Shown here one piece after another: positions 9,071-17,931 of a DNA stretch of 64,000 bases. Position numbers and translations under genes: made by a program. The notes under the pieces are model-generated. The model had not been told where the DNA came from, made no database searches, and saw only the letters and a list, made by a program, of their open reading frames with translations. How positions within the stretch are numbered: position 1 is the stretch's first letter; the number at the start of each line of letters is the position of its first letter. The stretch comes from Pseudodesulfovibrio profundus (GTDB lineage: Bacteria; Desulfobacterota; Desulfovibrionia; Desulfovibrionales; Desulfovibrionaceae), in the NCBI RefSeq assembly GCF_900217235.1, contig NZ_LT907975.1:1097501-1161500 (forward strand), in the 5' to 3' direction.

Positions 9071-9274
9071 TTAAGGCCATCCGGTTCGCCCACTCCCCCA
9101 GACAACATTGAGTATATAATACAACGATAACGTCACAAAAACTGCGAAGGCTATGACCTTGGGTACAGTCAACGTGCGATGCTGTAGCCAGTAGACCATG
9201 ACTCCAATGGCAAACCCAATCAGGGACGCTACCAAAAGCAGTTCTATTTCGATTATCACACCCCATACTATCAT
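9071..9274 (-). CDS. Small two-helix membrane protein, unknown
   Basis: A 67-residue protein with two hydrophobic segments (about residues 5-30 and 38-58) and a short polar loop HRTLTVPK. It has an ATG start at 9274 and a TAA stop 9 bp before the candidate selenoprotein gene, so the two are probably one operon and may act together in the membrane. I do not recognise a family. Intact frame and tight spacing support a real gene. Confidence 0.55.
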   Translation of the reverse strand: MIVWGVIIEIELLLVASLIGFAIGVMVYWLQHRTLTVPKVIAFAVFVTLSLYYILNVVWGSGRTGWP

Positions 9275-9492
9275 GCCTCATCATACCATCTTATTTGGCA
9301 TTCAGCACCCTGTATTGAACTCCAGGTCGCACTGCGGTGCGAACACACCAATTATTTTTCATGCAGGACCCTAAAGATATGCCGATAAATGCCGAACAAG
9401 CAGATAATGGATTGTTTTAGTCTTTTCCTGTCTTCATCCCATCCTTTGGGTGGGAAGGCGTTATTTCCGACCATCGGCAGGGAGGGTAGACT

Positions 9493-9783
9493 ATGACCAT
9501 GGCAATCGGAGGGTTTGGAAGCCCGGCCCCATTCGATCGAGAAACGTTTGGTGCTGCCGTGGTTTCCGAGACCCTTGACATCATGAATGATTCAGGCGGC
9601 GGATCGAGCCTGGCTCCCGTAGACAAGGCGTCTGCAGAAGCATCGCTCGTATCCAAGACATTGGACTACATGAACCAAGGGGCCTCGTCCGGTGACTCTA
9701 CCGGGATGGCCCAAAGCTATGACTTCCAAACGAGTGTCCTGGGCGCTTATGCCAAGGGCAGTATCGTCAACACAATGATCTGA
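9493..9783 (+). CDS. Hypothetical protein, 96 residues
   Basis: Soluble, Ser/Gly/Ala-rich protein with two similar segments, VVSETLDIMN and LVSKTLDYMN (about residues 24-33 and 52-61), i.e. an internal repeat. The C-terminus (YDFQTSVLGAYAKGSIVNTMI) is more conserved in character. AGGGAGGG precedes the ATG, and a strong terminator follows 28 bp after the stop, so it is a single-gene unit. It resembles small flagellar- or motility-associated YjfB-like proteins, but I cannot confirm this. Confidence 0.6.
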   Translation: MTMAIGGFGSPAPFDRETFGAAVVSETLDIMNDSGGGSSLAPVDKASAEASLVSKTLDYMNQGASSGDSTGMAQSYDFQTSVLGAYAKGSIVNTMI

Positions 9784-9810
9784 TGAACAGGAGATAACGC
9801 CACCCTGGCA

Positions 9811-9844
9811 ACCCCGCCCCTCGGCAACGAAGGGCGGGGTTTCT
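9811..9844 (+). terminator. Rho-independent terminator
   Basis: ACCCCGCCC and GGGCGGGGT form a GC stem around a 10-14 nt loop, followed by TTTCTTG. It closes the 96-residue hypothetical gene. Confidence 0.85.
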
Positions 9845-10404
9845 TGTTAATCCCAGCCAGAACAGATTAAAACCATGGCAAGAAACTGATCCATTCGATG
9901 CGTTCAAAATGAGAATGCCTGAATAACACATTCCACCCCACCCCTAAGACACGCGTTCAAAACAAGACTGCTCTTTATTGGTCCTACTTTTGATTTTTCG
10001 CTTCAACCGGTCATCAATTGAAACAGTTGATAGGAACTCCCTTCCCTACGTCACCCCCGAGGCGGGTGCAGCAAAGCAAGAAGAGTCTCTTTTTCGTTGG
10101 CAACCAAATACAACCACCCAACACAGCCCTTGCATTCCCTTACACATCAAAAAACTACAATAAACTAATAGATTACAAATAATTACAAATACACAGCCAC
10201 ATTCTCGTTTCACTCCAACTCATCTCCACTCTCATGGTCCATTTTTATGGTAATTTTACGTCGCATCAAAAAAATCACATTTATTCAGTGTGTTAGACCC
10301 ACTTGACGAACAAAGCAAAACAGTATTTAATGGTCCTACCAAACGGGCGTAAAAAGCTGAACAAACCGTATTCAACCCCAAAAAGAGCACTATAGGTACT
10401 ACCA
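9845..10404 (+). promoter_or_regulatory. Long regulatory region before the FadR-type regulator
   Basis: 560 bp without a supported gene. It contains three related sites of the FadR-subfamily operator type (T-GGT-N3-ACC-A): TGGTCCTACTT at 9979, the perfect TGGTCCTACCA at 10331-10341, and AGGTACTACCA at 10394-10404. The last abuts the TTG start of the regulator, which suggests autoregulation and control of the choline genes that follow. Confidence 0.5.
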
Positions 10405-11187
10405 TTGACTGCTTCAAACTCTACAAACCCGCTGTTTATCCCTGTCCAGGCAGGGCGTGCCAGTGAAGAAGTGGCTTTGCAAATCGAAGCCGCCATCGTG
10501 GATGGAAGAATGTCTCCCGGCGAACGACTCCCAAGCGAACGGGATATGCAATCCCAGTTCGGCACCGGGCGTGGTGTTGTTCGTGAAGCCATCAAGATAT
10601 TGAAGCAAAAAGGGCTGTTGGAAGTAAAGAAAGGCGCCAAGGGCGGCGCATATGTTCGCCAACTTGATGTCGGGAATGTTTCCGAATCATTGGCACTATT
10701 CCTCAAGCAGCACCCGGTGGAACCTGAAAAGCTGATAGAATTTCGCGAAACAATGGATCGCACCATTACCCAACTTGCCATTGCCCATGCGACTGAAGAC
10801 GAGAAAAAAGCCCTCCTCAAGGAAGCGCTACGTCTTGAACACCTCCTCATGGAAGATCAGCCTGATCTCATCGTCACCAGCGAGCTCGACCGACGATTGA
10901 ACATCATGCTGGCGCGCATGGCTCGAAATCCCCTTTTCGAATGGGTGATGCATGCCATCCAGATGGGTTTCAGCTCCCATGACTACGCCCTGTATGAGGA
11001 TACGGTCTACCGCGAAAAAGCCGCAACAAACTGGAGTGACACCGCACAAGCCATTGCCCGTGGCGAATTGATGCGGGCGCTCGGATTCATCGGACACCAC
11101 TATGTCCTGTTACGGCAGTGTATTGACGAAAGAAGTGGACGGACAAACACACCGGACGCTCAGTTCCTTCAAGAAGAAAACCAATAG
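10405..11187 (+). CDS. GntR-family (FadR subfamily) transcription regulator
   Basis: The winged-helix domain occupies residues 10-85 (EEVALQIEAAIVDGRMSPGERLPSERDMQSQFGTGRGVVREAIKIL), followed by an FCD-type all-helical ligand domain (residues 100-240, with FRETMDRTITQLA...). The start is TTG at 10405: a stop lies 4 codons upstream in frame and no later start keeps the DNA-binding domain. The Shine-Dalgarno match is weak (AGGTA). It sits 20 bp before choline dehydrogenase, so it is the likely local regulator of choline oxidation, replacing the TetR-type BetI of enterics. The ligand is unknown. Confidence 0.85.
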   Translation: MTASNSTNPLFIPVQAGRASEEVALQIEAAIVDGRMSPGERLPSERDMQSQFGTGRGVVREAIKILKQKGLLEVKKGAKGGAYVRQLDVGNVSESLALFLKQHPVEPEKLIEFRETMDRTITQLAIAHATEDEKKALLKEALRLEHLLMEDQPDLIVTSELDRRLNIMLARMARNPLFEWVMHAIQMGFSSHDYALYEDTVYREKAATNWSDTAQAIARGELMRALGFIGHHYVLLRQCIDERSGRTNTPDAQFLQEENQ

Positions 11188-11207
11188 CATCAAGAGAGAT
11201 AGCCGAA

Positions 11208-12845
11208 ATGAAACATTACGATTACATAATCGTCGGTGGCGGATCCGCTGGTTCCGTCCTGGCCAACCGTCTGAGCGCCAACCCGAAGAACAAGGTGCTT
11301 GTGCTTGAGGCTGGCCTGCCGGATTTCAAATTCGACTTCCGCATTCATATGCCTGCGGCACTGACCTATCCGCTGGCCGGTAAAACATATAACTGGTGGT
11401 ACGAGTCCGATCCGGAACCGTACATGAACAACCGCCGCATCTACCAGCCGCGAGGAAAGGTTCTGGGTGGTTCCAGCTGCATCAACGGCATGATCTACAT
11501 CCGTGGTAACGCCATGGACTACGACAAGTGGGCCAAAGAGGACGGACTCGACAACTGGTCCTACTCCCACTGCCTGCCCTACTTCAAACGCTTTGAGTGC
11601 CGCACAGCCGGTGCCGATGAATACCACGGTGCTGTCGGCCCCCTCTATCTGACTGAACCGGAATGCGACAACCCGCTGTTCAATGCATTCTTCAACGCGG
11701 TTCAGCAGGCTGGATACCCGCTCACCAAAAATGTCAACGGTTACCAGCAGGAAGGTTTCAGCAAGTTTGACCGTAATACCCATCGAGGACGCCGCTGGAA
11801 CGCAGCACGCGCCTACGTCCACCCGGTCAAGAATCGCCCGAACCTGACAGTCAAGTGCCTGGCAAAAGCTTCCCGCATCCTCTTTGAAGGCAAGCGCGCA
11901 GTCGGTGTCGAGTACACCCGAGGCAAACGCTCTTTCAAGGCATACGGCGGTGAGATCATTTCCTGCGGTGGCGCAATCAACTCCCCGCAGTTGCTCCAGC
12001 TCTCCGGTGTCGGTAACGGCGCAGAACTGTCCTCCCTTGGTATCGACGTGGTCCAGGACCTCCCGGGCGTCGGCGAGAACCTGCAGGATCACCTCGAACT
12101 CTACGTTCAGTACGCCTGCAAGAAGCCCGTCTCCATGTTCCCTTCACTCAAGTGGTACAATCAGCCGTGGATCGGCCTGAAATGGCTCTTTGCCGGAAAG
12201 GGCGAAGCAGCGACCAACCACTTCGAAGCCGGTGGATTCATCCGCGGCAACGATCAGGTGAAATATCCCAACATCCAGTACCATTTCCTGCCCATCGCAA
12301 TCCGCTACGACGGCTCCGCACCGAACGAGGGACATGGATACCAGGTTCACGTCGGCCCCATGAACACCGATGTTCGCGGTCACGTCAAGATCAAGTCCTC
12401 CGATGCCAATGAGCATCCGAGCATCCTGTTCAACTACCTCTCCACAGAGCAGGAGCGCAGGGAATGGGTCGAAGCCATCCGCAAGACCCGCGAGATCATG
12501 ACCCAGCCCGCATTCGACGAGTTCCGCGGAAAGGAACTGGCACCGGGCAGCCATGCACAGACCGACGAAGAGATTCTCGATTTCGTCGCTCGCGAAGGTG
12601 AGTCAGCGTACCACCCGAGCTGCACCTGTGCCATGGGCACCCATGACATGGCCGTCACCGACGCCGATCTCCGCGTCCACGGCGTGGAAGGACTCCGCGT
12701 AGTTGATGCCTCTGTCATGCCATACGTGACCAACGGTAACATTTACGCACCGGTCATGATGATTGCGGAAAAAGCAGCGGACGCCATCCTGGGCAACACC
12801 CCCCTCGCCCCGGAAGATGTCCCCTATTACAAGCACGAAAAATAA
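11208..12845 (+). CDS. betA: Choline dehydrogenase (GMC oxidoreductase)
   Basis: FAD-dependent GMC oxidoreductase, 545 residues. The N-terminal FAD-binding motif is DYIIVGGGSAGSVLANRLS, with the GMC signature around residues 78-100 (GKVLGGSSCINGMIYIRG). The C-terminal active-site His is in HPSCTCAMG, and NGNIYAPVMMIAEKAAD closes the FAD site. Its partner directly downstream is a betaine aldehyde dehydrogenase, so choline to betaine aldehyde is the best reading. In Desulfovibrio such genes serve osmoprotection or growth on choline-derived compounds. Its codon use is GC-richer than the regulator upstream. Confidence 0.9.
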   Translation: MKHYDYIIVGGGSAGSVLANRLSANPKNKVLVLEAGLPDFKFDFRIHMPAALTYPLAGKTYNWWYESDPEPYMNNRRIYQPRGKVLGGSSCINGMIYIRGNAMDYDKWAKEDGLDNWSYSHCLPYFKRFECRTAGADEYHGAVGPLYLTEPECDNPLFNAFFNAVQQAGYPLTKNVNGYQQEGFSKFDRNTHRGRRWNAARAYVHPVKNRPNLTVKCLAKASRILFEGKRAVGVEYTRGKRSFKAYGGEIISCGGAINSPQLLQLSGVGNGAELSSLGIDVVQDLPGVGENLQDHLELYVQYACKKPVSMFPSLKWYNQPWIGLKWLFAGKGEAATNHFEAGGFIRGNDQVKYPNIQYHFLPIAIRYDGSAPNEGHGYQVHVGPMNTDVRGHVKIKSSDANEHPSILFNYLSTEQERREWVEAIRKTREIMTQPAFDEFRGKELAPGSHAQTDEEILDFVAREGESAYHPSCTCAMGTHDMAVTDADLRVHGVEGLRVVDASVMPYVTNGNIYAPVMMIAEKAADAILGNTPLAPEDVPYYKHEK

Positions 12846-12860
12846 CGAGCGAGAAACAAC

Positions 12861-14336
12861 ATGACCAAAGGGCAACATTACATCGACGGTCAATGGGTTA
12901 ACGGCTCTACCGGCAAGAAACGTGAAGTTCTCAACCCCTTCGATGCCTCTGTCATTACAACAGTGGTTGAAGGTGGCCGAGAGGAAGCCAAGTCCGCTAT
13001 TGCAGCGGCCAGACGCGCCTTCGACCATGACGGCTGGCCTCAAACGCCAGCCTCGGAACGAGCACGACTCCTCTTCCGTCTTGCGGACCTCATCGAACGC
13101 GATCGCGAAGAACTTGCTGAACTGGAAAGCCTTGATACCGGCAAGACCGTTGAGGAAAGCCGTTGGGACATGGACGATATCGCAGGTATCTTCCGATACT
13201 TTGCAGGATTGGCTGATAAGGATGGAGGCGAGGTAATTGCCTCCCCCAATCCGAATACAACCAGTAACGTGGTTCGTGAGCCGGTGGGTGTCTGCGGGCA
13301 GATTTCGCCCTGGAACTACCCGCTGTTGCAGGCTTCATGGAAAATGGCACCAGCCCTTGCGGCCGGTTGCACCATCGTCATGAAACCCAGTGAAATCACG
13401 CCGCTGACCACACTCAAGGTCACGGAACTGGCCGATGAAGCCGGGTTCCCGGCGGGCGTGATCAATACGGTTCTCGGCCCCGGCGTCGAGGTCGGAGCAG
13501 AGATGGCCGAAAGCCACGATGTGGATCTGATCTCCTTCACCGGAGGTATCGCCACAGGCAAGACCATCATGCGCGCTGCCACTGGCAACGTGAAAAAGGT
13601 GGCCCTTGAGCTTGGCGGGAAGAATCCCAACATCATCTTTGACGATGCTGATTTCGACCTTGCCGTGGATTACGCCCTGAACGGCGTCTTCTTCCACGCC
13701 GGACAGATTTGCTCTGCCGGAGCACGCGTCATGGTTCAGGACGGCATCTACGACAAGTTTGTGGAAGCCCTGCGCCAACGCATGGAAAAGATCGTCGTCG
13801 GCAGCGGGTTCGATGAAGCAACCCAGATGGGTCCGCTCATCTCTGCTGAGCACCTGTCGAAGGTGGAAGAGTATATAGATATAGCCCGGAAAGAAGGCGC
13901 CAATCTGATCCTCGGCGGCAAACGCCCTGACGATCCGAAGCTGGCAGACGGCTATTTCTATCTTCCGACCCTCTTTACCGACTGCGAAAATGACATGCGC
14001 ATCGTACAGGAGGAAGTATTCGGACCGGTCATCACCGTCGAACGCTTCACCACCGAAGAGGAAGCTGTCAAACGGGCCAACGACACCATCTACGGCCTGT
14101 CTGCCGGATTCTGGACATCGGATGCCGACCGCATGGAGCGTGTCTCAAAGGCCCTTAGATTCGGCACCGTATGGATCAACGACTTCAACGTATACTTTGT
14201 TCAGGCACCCTGGGGCGGCTACAAGCAGTCCGGCCTTGGGCGTGAACTGGGCAAGATCGGCCTCGAAGAATACACCGAGGTCAAGCACATATATCGCAAT
14301 CACGCGACAGAACCCATAAACTGGTTCGGCGTGTAA
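12861..14336 (+). CDS. betB: Betaine aldehyde dehydrogenase
   Basis: NAD(P)-dependent aldehyde dehydrogenase, 491 residues. Visible are the NAD-binding PWNYPLLQASWKMAPALAAG and FTGG segments, the catalytic Glu in ALELGGKNPN (about residue 250) and the catalytic Cys in HAGQICSAGARV (about residue 285). It is 15 bp behind betA, so the two make glycine betaine from choline in two steps. The family is broad; the context sets the substrate. Confidence 0.9.
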   Translation: MTKGQHYIDGQWVNGSTGKKREVLNPFDASVITTVVEGGREEAKSAIAAARRAFDHDGWPQTPASERARLLFRLADLIERDREELAELESLDTGKTVEESRWDMDDIAGIFRYFAGLADKDGGEVIASPNPNTTSNVVREPVGVCGQISPWNYPLLQASWKMAPALAAGCTIVMKPSEITPLTTLKVTELADEAGFPAGVINTVLGPGVEVGAEMAESHDVDLISFTGGIATGKTIMRAATGNVKKVALELGGKNPNIIFDDADFDLAVDYALNGVFFHAGQICSAGARVMVQDGIYDKFVEALRQRMEKIVVGSGFDEATQMGPLISAEHLSKVEEYIDIARKEGANLILGGKRPDDPKLADGYFYLPTLFTDCENDMRIVQEEVFGPVITVERFTTEEEAVKRANDTIYGLSAGFWTSDADRMERVSKALRFGTVWINDFNVYFVQAPWGGYKQSGLGRELGKIGLEEYTEVKHIYRNHATEPINWFGV

Positions 14337-14423
14337 GATACGTATCGCTGCGCGCATGTCGTGCGCATGGACAGGGCGTCTTCTCTGGCGCCCTGTCCAA
14401 GTAATTTCAACCGAGGAGGTTTA

Positions 14424-15377
14424 ATGTCTTCTGGCCTTAGACGAATCGCATTCGTCTTCTTCTTGATCGCAACCCTTTGCACCTCTGCCATCACAGCCAC
14501 CGCCGCTGACAAAATCACCGTCGCCAGTGTTTCCTGGACCGGTGTCACCATCAAATCCGAAGTGGCAGTCTCCGTACTCGAAAGCCTGGGCTACAAGGCC
14601 GAAAACAAGGTTTTCTCCGTTCCCATCACGTACTCCGCTCTTTCCACCGGCGATGCCGATGTCTTCTTCGGCAACTGGATGCCCTCCATGGCCAGCGTCG
14701 CCAACAAATTCTTCGAAAGTGGCAAGGTCATCAAGTACGTTGCCAACATGCCCGGTGCCAAATACACCCTGGCTGTTCCGACTTTCTGCGCTGAAGCGGG
14801 CCTCAAGGACTTCAGTGACATCGCCAAATTCGGCGAACAATTGGATTGGAAGATCTATGGTATCGAACCCGGTAACGACGGTAACATGATCATTCAGAAC
14901 ATGATCGACAAAGACATGTTCGGTCTCGGCAAGTTCGAGCTGGTTCAGTCCAGTGAAGTTGCCATGCTTTCTCAGGTCCAGGCATATGCCAAGAACGACA
15001 AGTGGATCGTCTTCCTCGGCTGGGCACCGCACAGCATGAACGAACGCATCGACATGACCTACCTGACCGGCAGCACCGATCAGACCTTTGGCGGCAACAA
15101 CGGTACAGCCACTGTCTGGACCAATGTCCGCAAGGATCTGGAAAAGGACAACCCCAATGTTGCCAAGCTCTTCAAGAACATGACCTTCCCGGTTTCCATG
15201 ATGAACCAGATCATGACCTCCGTTCATAAGGACAAGTCCCTGAGCCTCGGCAAAGCCGGTCTCAAGTGGCTGAAAGAGAACCCGGAAATGTACGAAGCAT
15301 GGACGAAGGATGTCACCACGGTTGACGGCAAGCCCGCTGCCCCAGCTATAAAGGCATACCTCGACAAGAACGTGTAA
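14424..15377 (+). CDS. Choline/glycine betaine ABC transporter substrate-binding protein
   Basis: Periplasmic binding protein of the OpuAC/ProX/ChoX group (317 residues). It has a cleavable signal peptide (residues 1-30, ending TATAADK) and typical segments such as VFFGNWMPSM and WAPHSMNERIDMTYL, whose aromatic residues usually box the quaternary ammonium. The ATG at 14424 has a strong GAGGAGGT site. It is third in the betA-betB unit. No permease or ATPase gene follows, so it must work with a transporter encoded elsewhere. Confidence 0.85.
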   Translation: MSSGLRRIAFVFFLIATLCTSAITATAADKITVASVSWTGVTIKSEVAVSVLESLGYKAENKVFSVPITYSALSTGDADVFFGNWMPSMASVANKFFESGKVIKYVANMPGAKYTLAVPTFCAEAGLKDFSDIAKFGEQLDWKIYGIEPGNDGNMIIQNMIDKDMFGLGKFELVQSSEVAMLSQVQAYAKNDKWIVFLGWAPHSMNERIDMTYLTGSTDQTFGGNNGTATVWTNVRKDLEKDNPNVAKLFKNMTFPVSMMNQIMTSVHKDKSLSLGKAGLKWLKENPEMYEAWTKDVTTVDGKPAAPAIKAYLDKNV

Positions 15378-15401
15378 CCTCGTTTTCCGAACTGCTCAAA
15401 A

Positions 15402-15433
15402 AAAAGGGAGGTGCCGGACGGCATCTCCCTTTT
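15402..15433. terminator. Terminator after the betaine-binding protein gene
   Basis: AAAAGGGAGGTGCC and GGCATCTCCCTTTT form a 14-bp stem with one G-T pair and a 4-nt loop. It is symmetric and lies between convergent genes, so probably bidirectional. Confidence 0.85.
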
Positions 15434-15458
15434 CATTTTCGATGATATGTAATGAAAA

Positions 15459-16517
15459 CTATAAATCCACAGGCTCTTCCTGATCCATGATAAACCGACG
15501 CTTGGGAAGACATTCCGGGTAGTTTTCCTGCATGAACCCAATGAGGCCTTCACGCACCAAACACCGCAGGTCCCATGCCTTTGAAGCATTTGATGCACTC
15601 ACCAAGGCTCGAACGGTTATGTCATGGGACCCCGAATCCGTAACTTGCAGACCGCATGTCTTGCCATCCCACAAAGGTCGAGCTTCTTCACATAACTGAC
15701 GCAGGTGCTCGCGCAAAGGTTCAATGGGAGTTGTGTAATCCACATGCAAAAAGACCGTTCCCATGATTTCCGCAGTTTTTCGCGTCCAGTTCTGGAACGG
15801 TTTTTCCAAAAAGTATGTCACGGGAACAATCAAACGCCGCTGATCCCATACCCTGACCACCACATAGGTGAAGGTAATTTCCTCAATCCGGCCCCACTCT
15901 CCCTCTACAATCACCACATCTTCCAGGTTGATGGGATTGGACAAGGCGACCTGAATACCTGCTATAATGGCACCAAAGGTCTTTTGAGCCGAAATACCAA
16001 GGACAACACTGAGAACACCGGCAGATGCAAGCATCGTTGTTCCAACGGTTCGGAATCGTTCAAACTGAAGAAGAATTCCAGCCAGAGCCCCAAGCCAGAT
16101 GAGTACGACAACTATTCGCTGCAGGACTCGTACCCGGGTATGCACTTTACGCGCCCGAAGATTGTCATCCGTTTCAATGTCATACTTCCACTGCACGATG
16201 TTGACGGCCATGTAGGAGACCATGCTCAAAATCCAGGCGGTAATGAGAACCCAGACAGCACCCAAAATGGCCAATATGGTTTTGGTCGTCGAAACTTCAA
16301 AATGGACCAGAGGCAGCAATACCGTCACTAAAAAGATGAAAGACGTAATGATAACAATGCCAACAGTTTGCTTTCGCAATGGGCCGCCGATGGCCTCCCA
16401 CAAATCACGCCAGTTTCCCTTGCCACCTTTCAGCCATTTCAGAAAGGCAACCATCATTCCTATGACAGTCAGTGCCAGTAGTACTCGCACACTCCAGCCA
16501 AGCCAATTGTCAGTCAT
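15459..16517 (-). CDS. MscS-family mechanosensitive channel
   Basis: Small-conductance mechanosensitive channel-like protein, about 352 residues. Several N-terminal transmembrane helices precede the pore-lining helix, and the conserved MscS beta-domain segment LSNPINLEDVVIVEGEWGRIEEITFTYVVVRVWDQRRLIVP is clear at about residues 190-235. The true start is ATG 16517; reading further upstream runs into the inserted IS. The IS5 copy 1 target duplication begins 2 bp before the ATG, so the native ribosome site (AGGTGAT) has been separated from the gene. The IS end supplies AGAGGT instead. Being next to betaine synthesis genes suits a role in osmotic balance. Confidence 0.85.
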   Translation of the reverse strand: MTDNWLGWSVRVLLALTVIGMMVAFLKWLKGGKGNWRDLWEAIGGPLRKQTVGIVIITSFIFLVTVLLPLVHFEVSTTKTILAILGAVWVLITAWILSMVSYMAVNIVQWKYDIETDDNLRARKVHTRVRVLQRIVVVLIWLGALAGILLQFERFRTVGTTMLASAGVLSVVLGISAQKTFGAIIAGIQVALSNPINLEDVVIVEGEWGRIEEITFTYVVVRVWDQRRLIVPVTYFLEKPFQNWTRKTAEIMGTVFLHVDYTTPIEPLREHLRQLCEEARPLWDGKTCGLQVTDSGSHDITVRALVSASNASKAWDLRCLVREGLIGFMQENYPECLPKRRFIMDQEEPVDL

Positions 16518-16523
16518 TATATC

Positions 16524-17791
16524 GAGACCTCTGCACGGCAAATCCCACACTTTTACTCTTTAACTATTTGATTTATTATGCTATTATTTCTCCATCCAAA
16601 GGAGGAAGGCATGGCTATTCGGCAGAAAGGACCTCGGTTGGGTGATTACTTCCTGGGGCACCGCAGAACCAAGACCACATTTCTGGATGAGATCAACGAA
16701 CTCATCGACTGGCAGCCCATCAACGCCTTTCTGTGCAAGAAGATCAGGCGCAAGGCCAACGCCGTGGGCAATCCCGCCTATCCGCCTCTGGCGATGTTCA
16801 AGATTCTGCTCTTGCAGCGTTGGTACAACCTGAGTGATCCGGGCGTGGAGCAGGCGCTGCTCGACCGGCTCTCCTTTGTCAGATTTACCGGTTTTTCCAT
16901 CGAGGACGACGTGCCGGACGAGACCACCATATGCCGTTTCCGTAACGGTTTGATCCGCCTGAAGGTGCTGGACTCCTTGCTCGACATGCTTAACCGCCAG
17001 CTTGAAGGACAAGGGCTTCTTGTCCGTGAGGGAGCCGTGGTGGACGCCTCGGTAGTCGAGTCGCAGCGGCGGCCGCGCAAGGTTATCGACGTGATGCCTG
17101 AGGACCGTTCCGAGGACGCCGAAGAACAGGATGGGCCGGTGGACTGCCGGGTCAGCTATTCGGATGACGAGGAGGCGGCCTGGCTCCGCAAGAGAAATCG
17201 GGCCTATTACGGCTACAAGCTCCATGCCGCGACGGACAGTCGAGACGGGTTTCTGCTCTGTGGTCACATCACTCCCGCGAACCATTCGGACACGGGCGAA
17301 TTCGAGCGGCTCGTGAATGGCGTCGGCCTTGATCCCGGCGCACGGGTTTATGCGGACAAGGGCTATTGCAGCGGGAAGAACCGGGACATTCTGTTTGATC
17401 GCGATTTGGAGGACGGAACCATGGACAAGACGCCTCGTGGCGGCAGGCTGACAGACTTCGAAAAGACCCGCAACCGTGACATCAGCAGCATTCGGCAAAT
17501 AGTCGAGCGGGCCTTCGGCACACTCAAACGTGGCTACGCATTCTTTCGGTCCCGATACGTGGGTCGTGAGAAGGTGGAGGGAGAGTTCCACATCCTCGCC
17601 ATGGCGTTCAATTTGAAAAAAGCTGTTCGACTGGCGCGAGCCTGAAGGGAGAGGTGCGTCCAAAATCCGGCATTTCGGCCAGAAATGGCAGGAAAAGGCC
17701 GGGAATGAGCCCAAGCTGGGGTGCGGTCAGAACATCAAATTGGGTGCGGAGCGCAAGGCACGGACGCGAAAAGGGGATGCGCAGAGGTCTC
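16524..17791 (+). mobile_element. IS5-family element, copy 1 (1268 bp)
   Basis: The ends GAGACCTCTGC / GCAGAGGTCTC are perfect 11-bp inverted repeats, flanked by the 5-bp direct repeat ATATC (16519-16523 and 17792-17796). Two further copies lie at 37194-38461 (inverted) and 50100-51372. About 145 bp between the transposase stop and the right end carry no gene. Confidence 0.93.
16611..17645 (+). CDS. IS5-family DDE transposase, copy 1
   Basis: The 344-residue transposase starts at ATG 16611 behind AAAGGAGGAAGGC. It has the N-terminal IS5-type helical region (FLDEINELIDW...) and the DDE core: Asp in AVVDASVVE, Asp in YADKGYCS and Glu in IVERAFGTLKRGY. It appears intact and identical to copy 2, so the element may be active. 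Confidence 0.92.
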   Translation: MAIRQKGPRLGDYFLGHRRTKTTFLDEINELIDWQPINAFLCKKIRRKANAVGNPAYPPLAMFKILLLQRWYNLSDPGVEQALLDRLSFVRFTGFSIEDDVPDETTICRFRNGLIRLKVLDSLLDMLNRQLEGQGLLVREGAVVDASVVESQRRPRKVIDVMPEDRSEDAEEQDGPVDCRVSYSDDEEAAWLRKRNRAYYGYKLHAATDSRDGFLLCGHITPANHSDTGEFERLVNGVGLDPGARVYADKGYCSGKNRDILFDRDLEDGTMDKTPRGGRLTDFEKTRNRDISSIRQIVERAFGTLKRGYAFFRSRYVGREKVEGEFHILAMAFNLKKAVRLARA

Positions 17792-17931
17792 ATATCACCT
17801 ACAATCTATCTCTCATGTTTACCGAACAAGTAACGCCAACTTCAAACAATGATTGTTGATACATTACCAGTTTATGTTATGCATTCACATTCATCATTTG
17901 CTATATAAGAGATGAAGAATCAATATATTTT

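Noticed and set aside
16584..17714. Long open frame antisense to the IS5 transposase (also in copies 2 and 3)
   Set aside because: Repeats with the IS and ends at IS-specific sequence; no motif, typical shadow.
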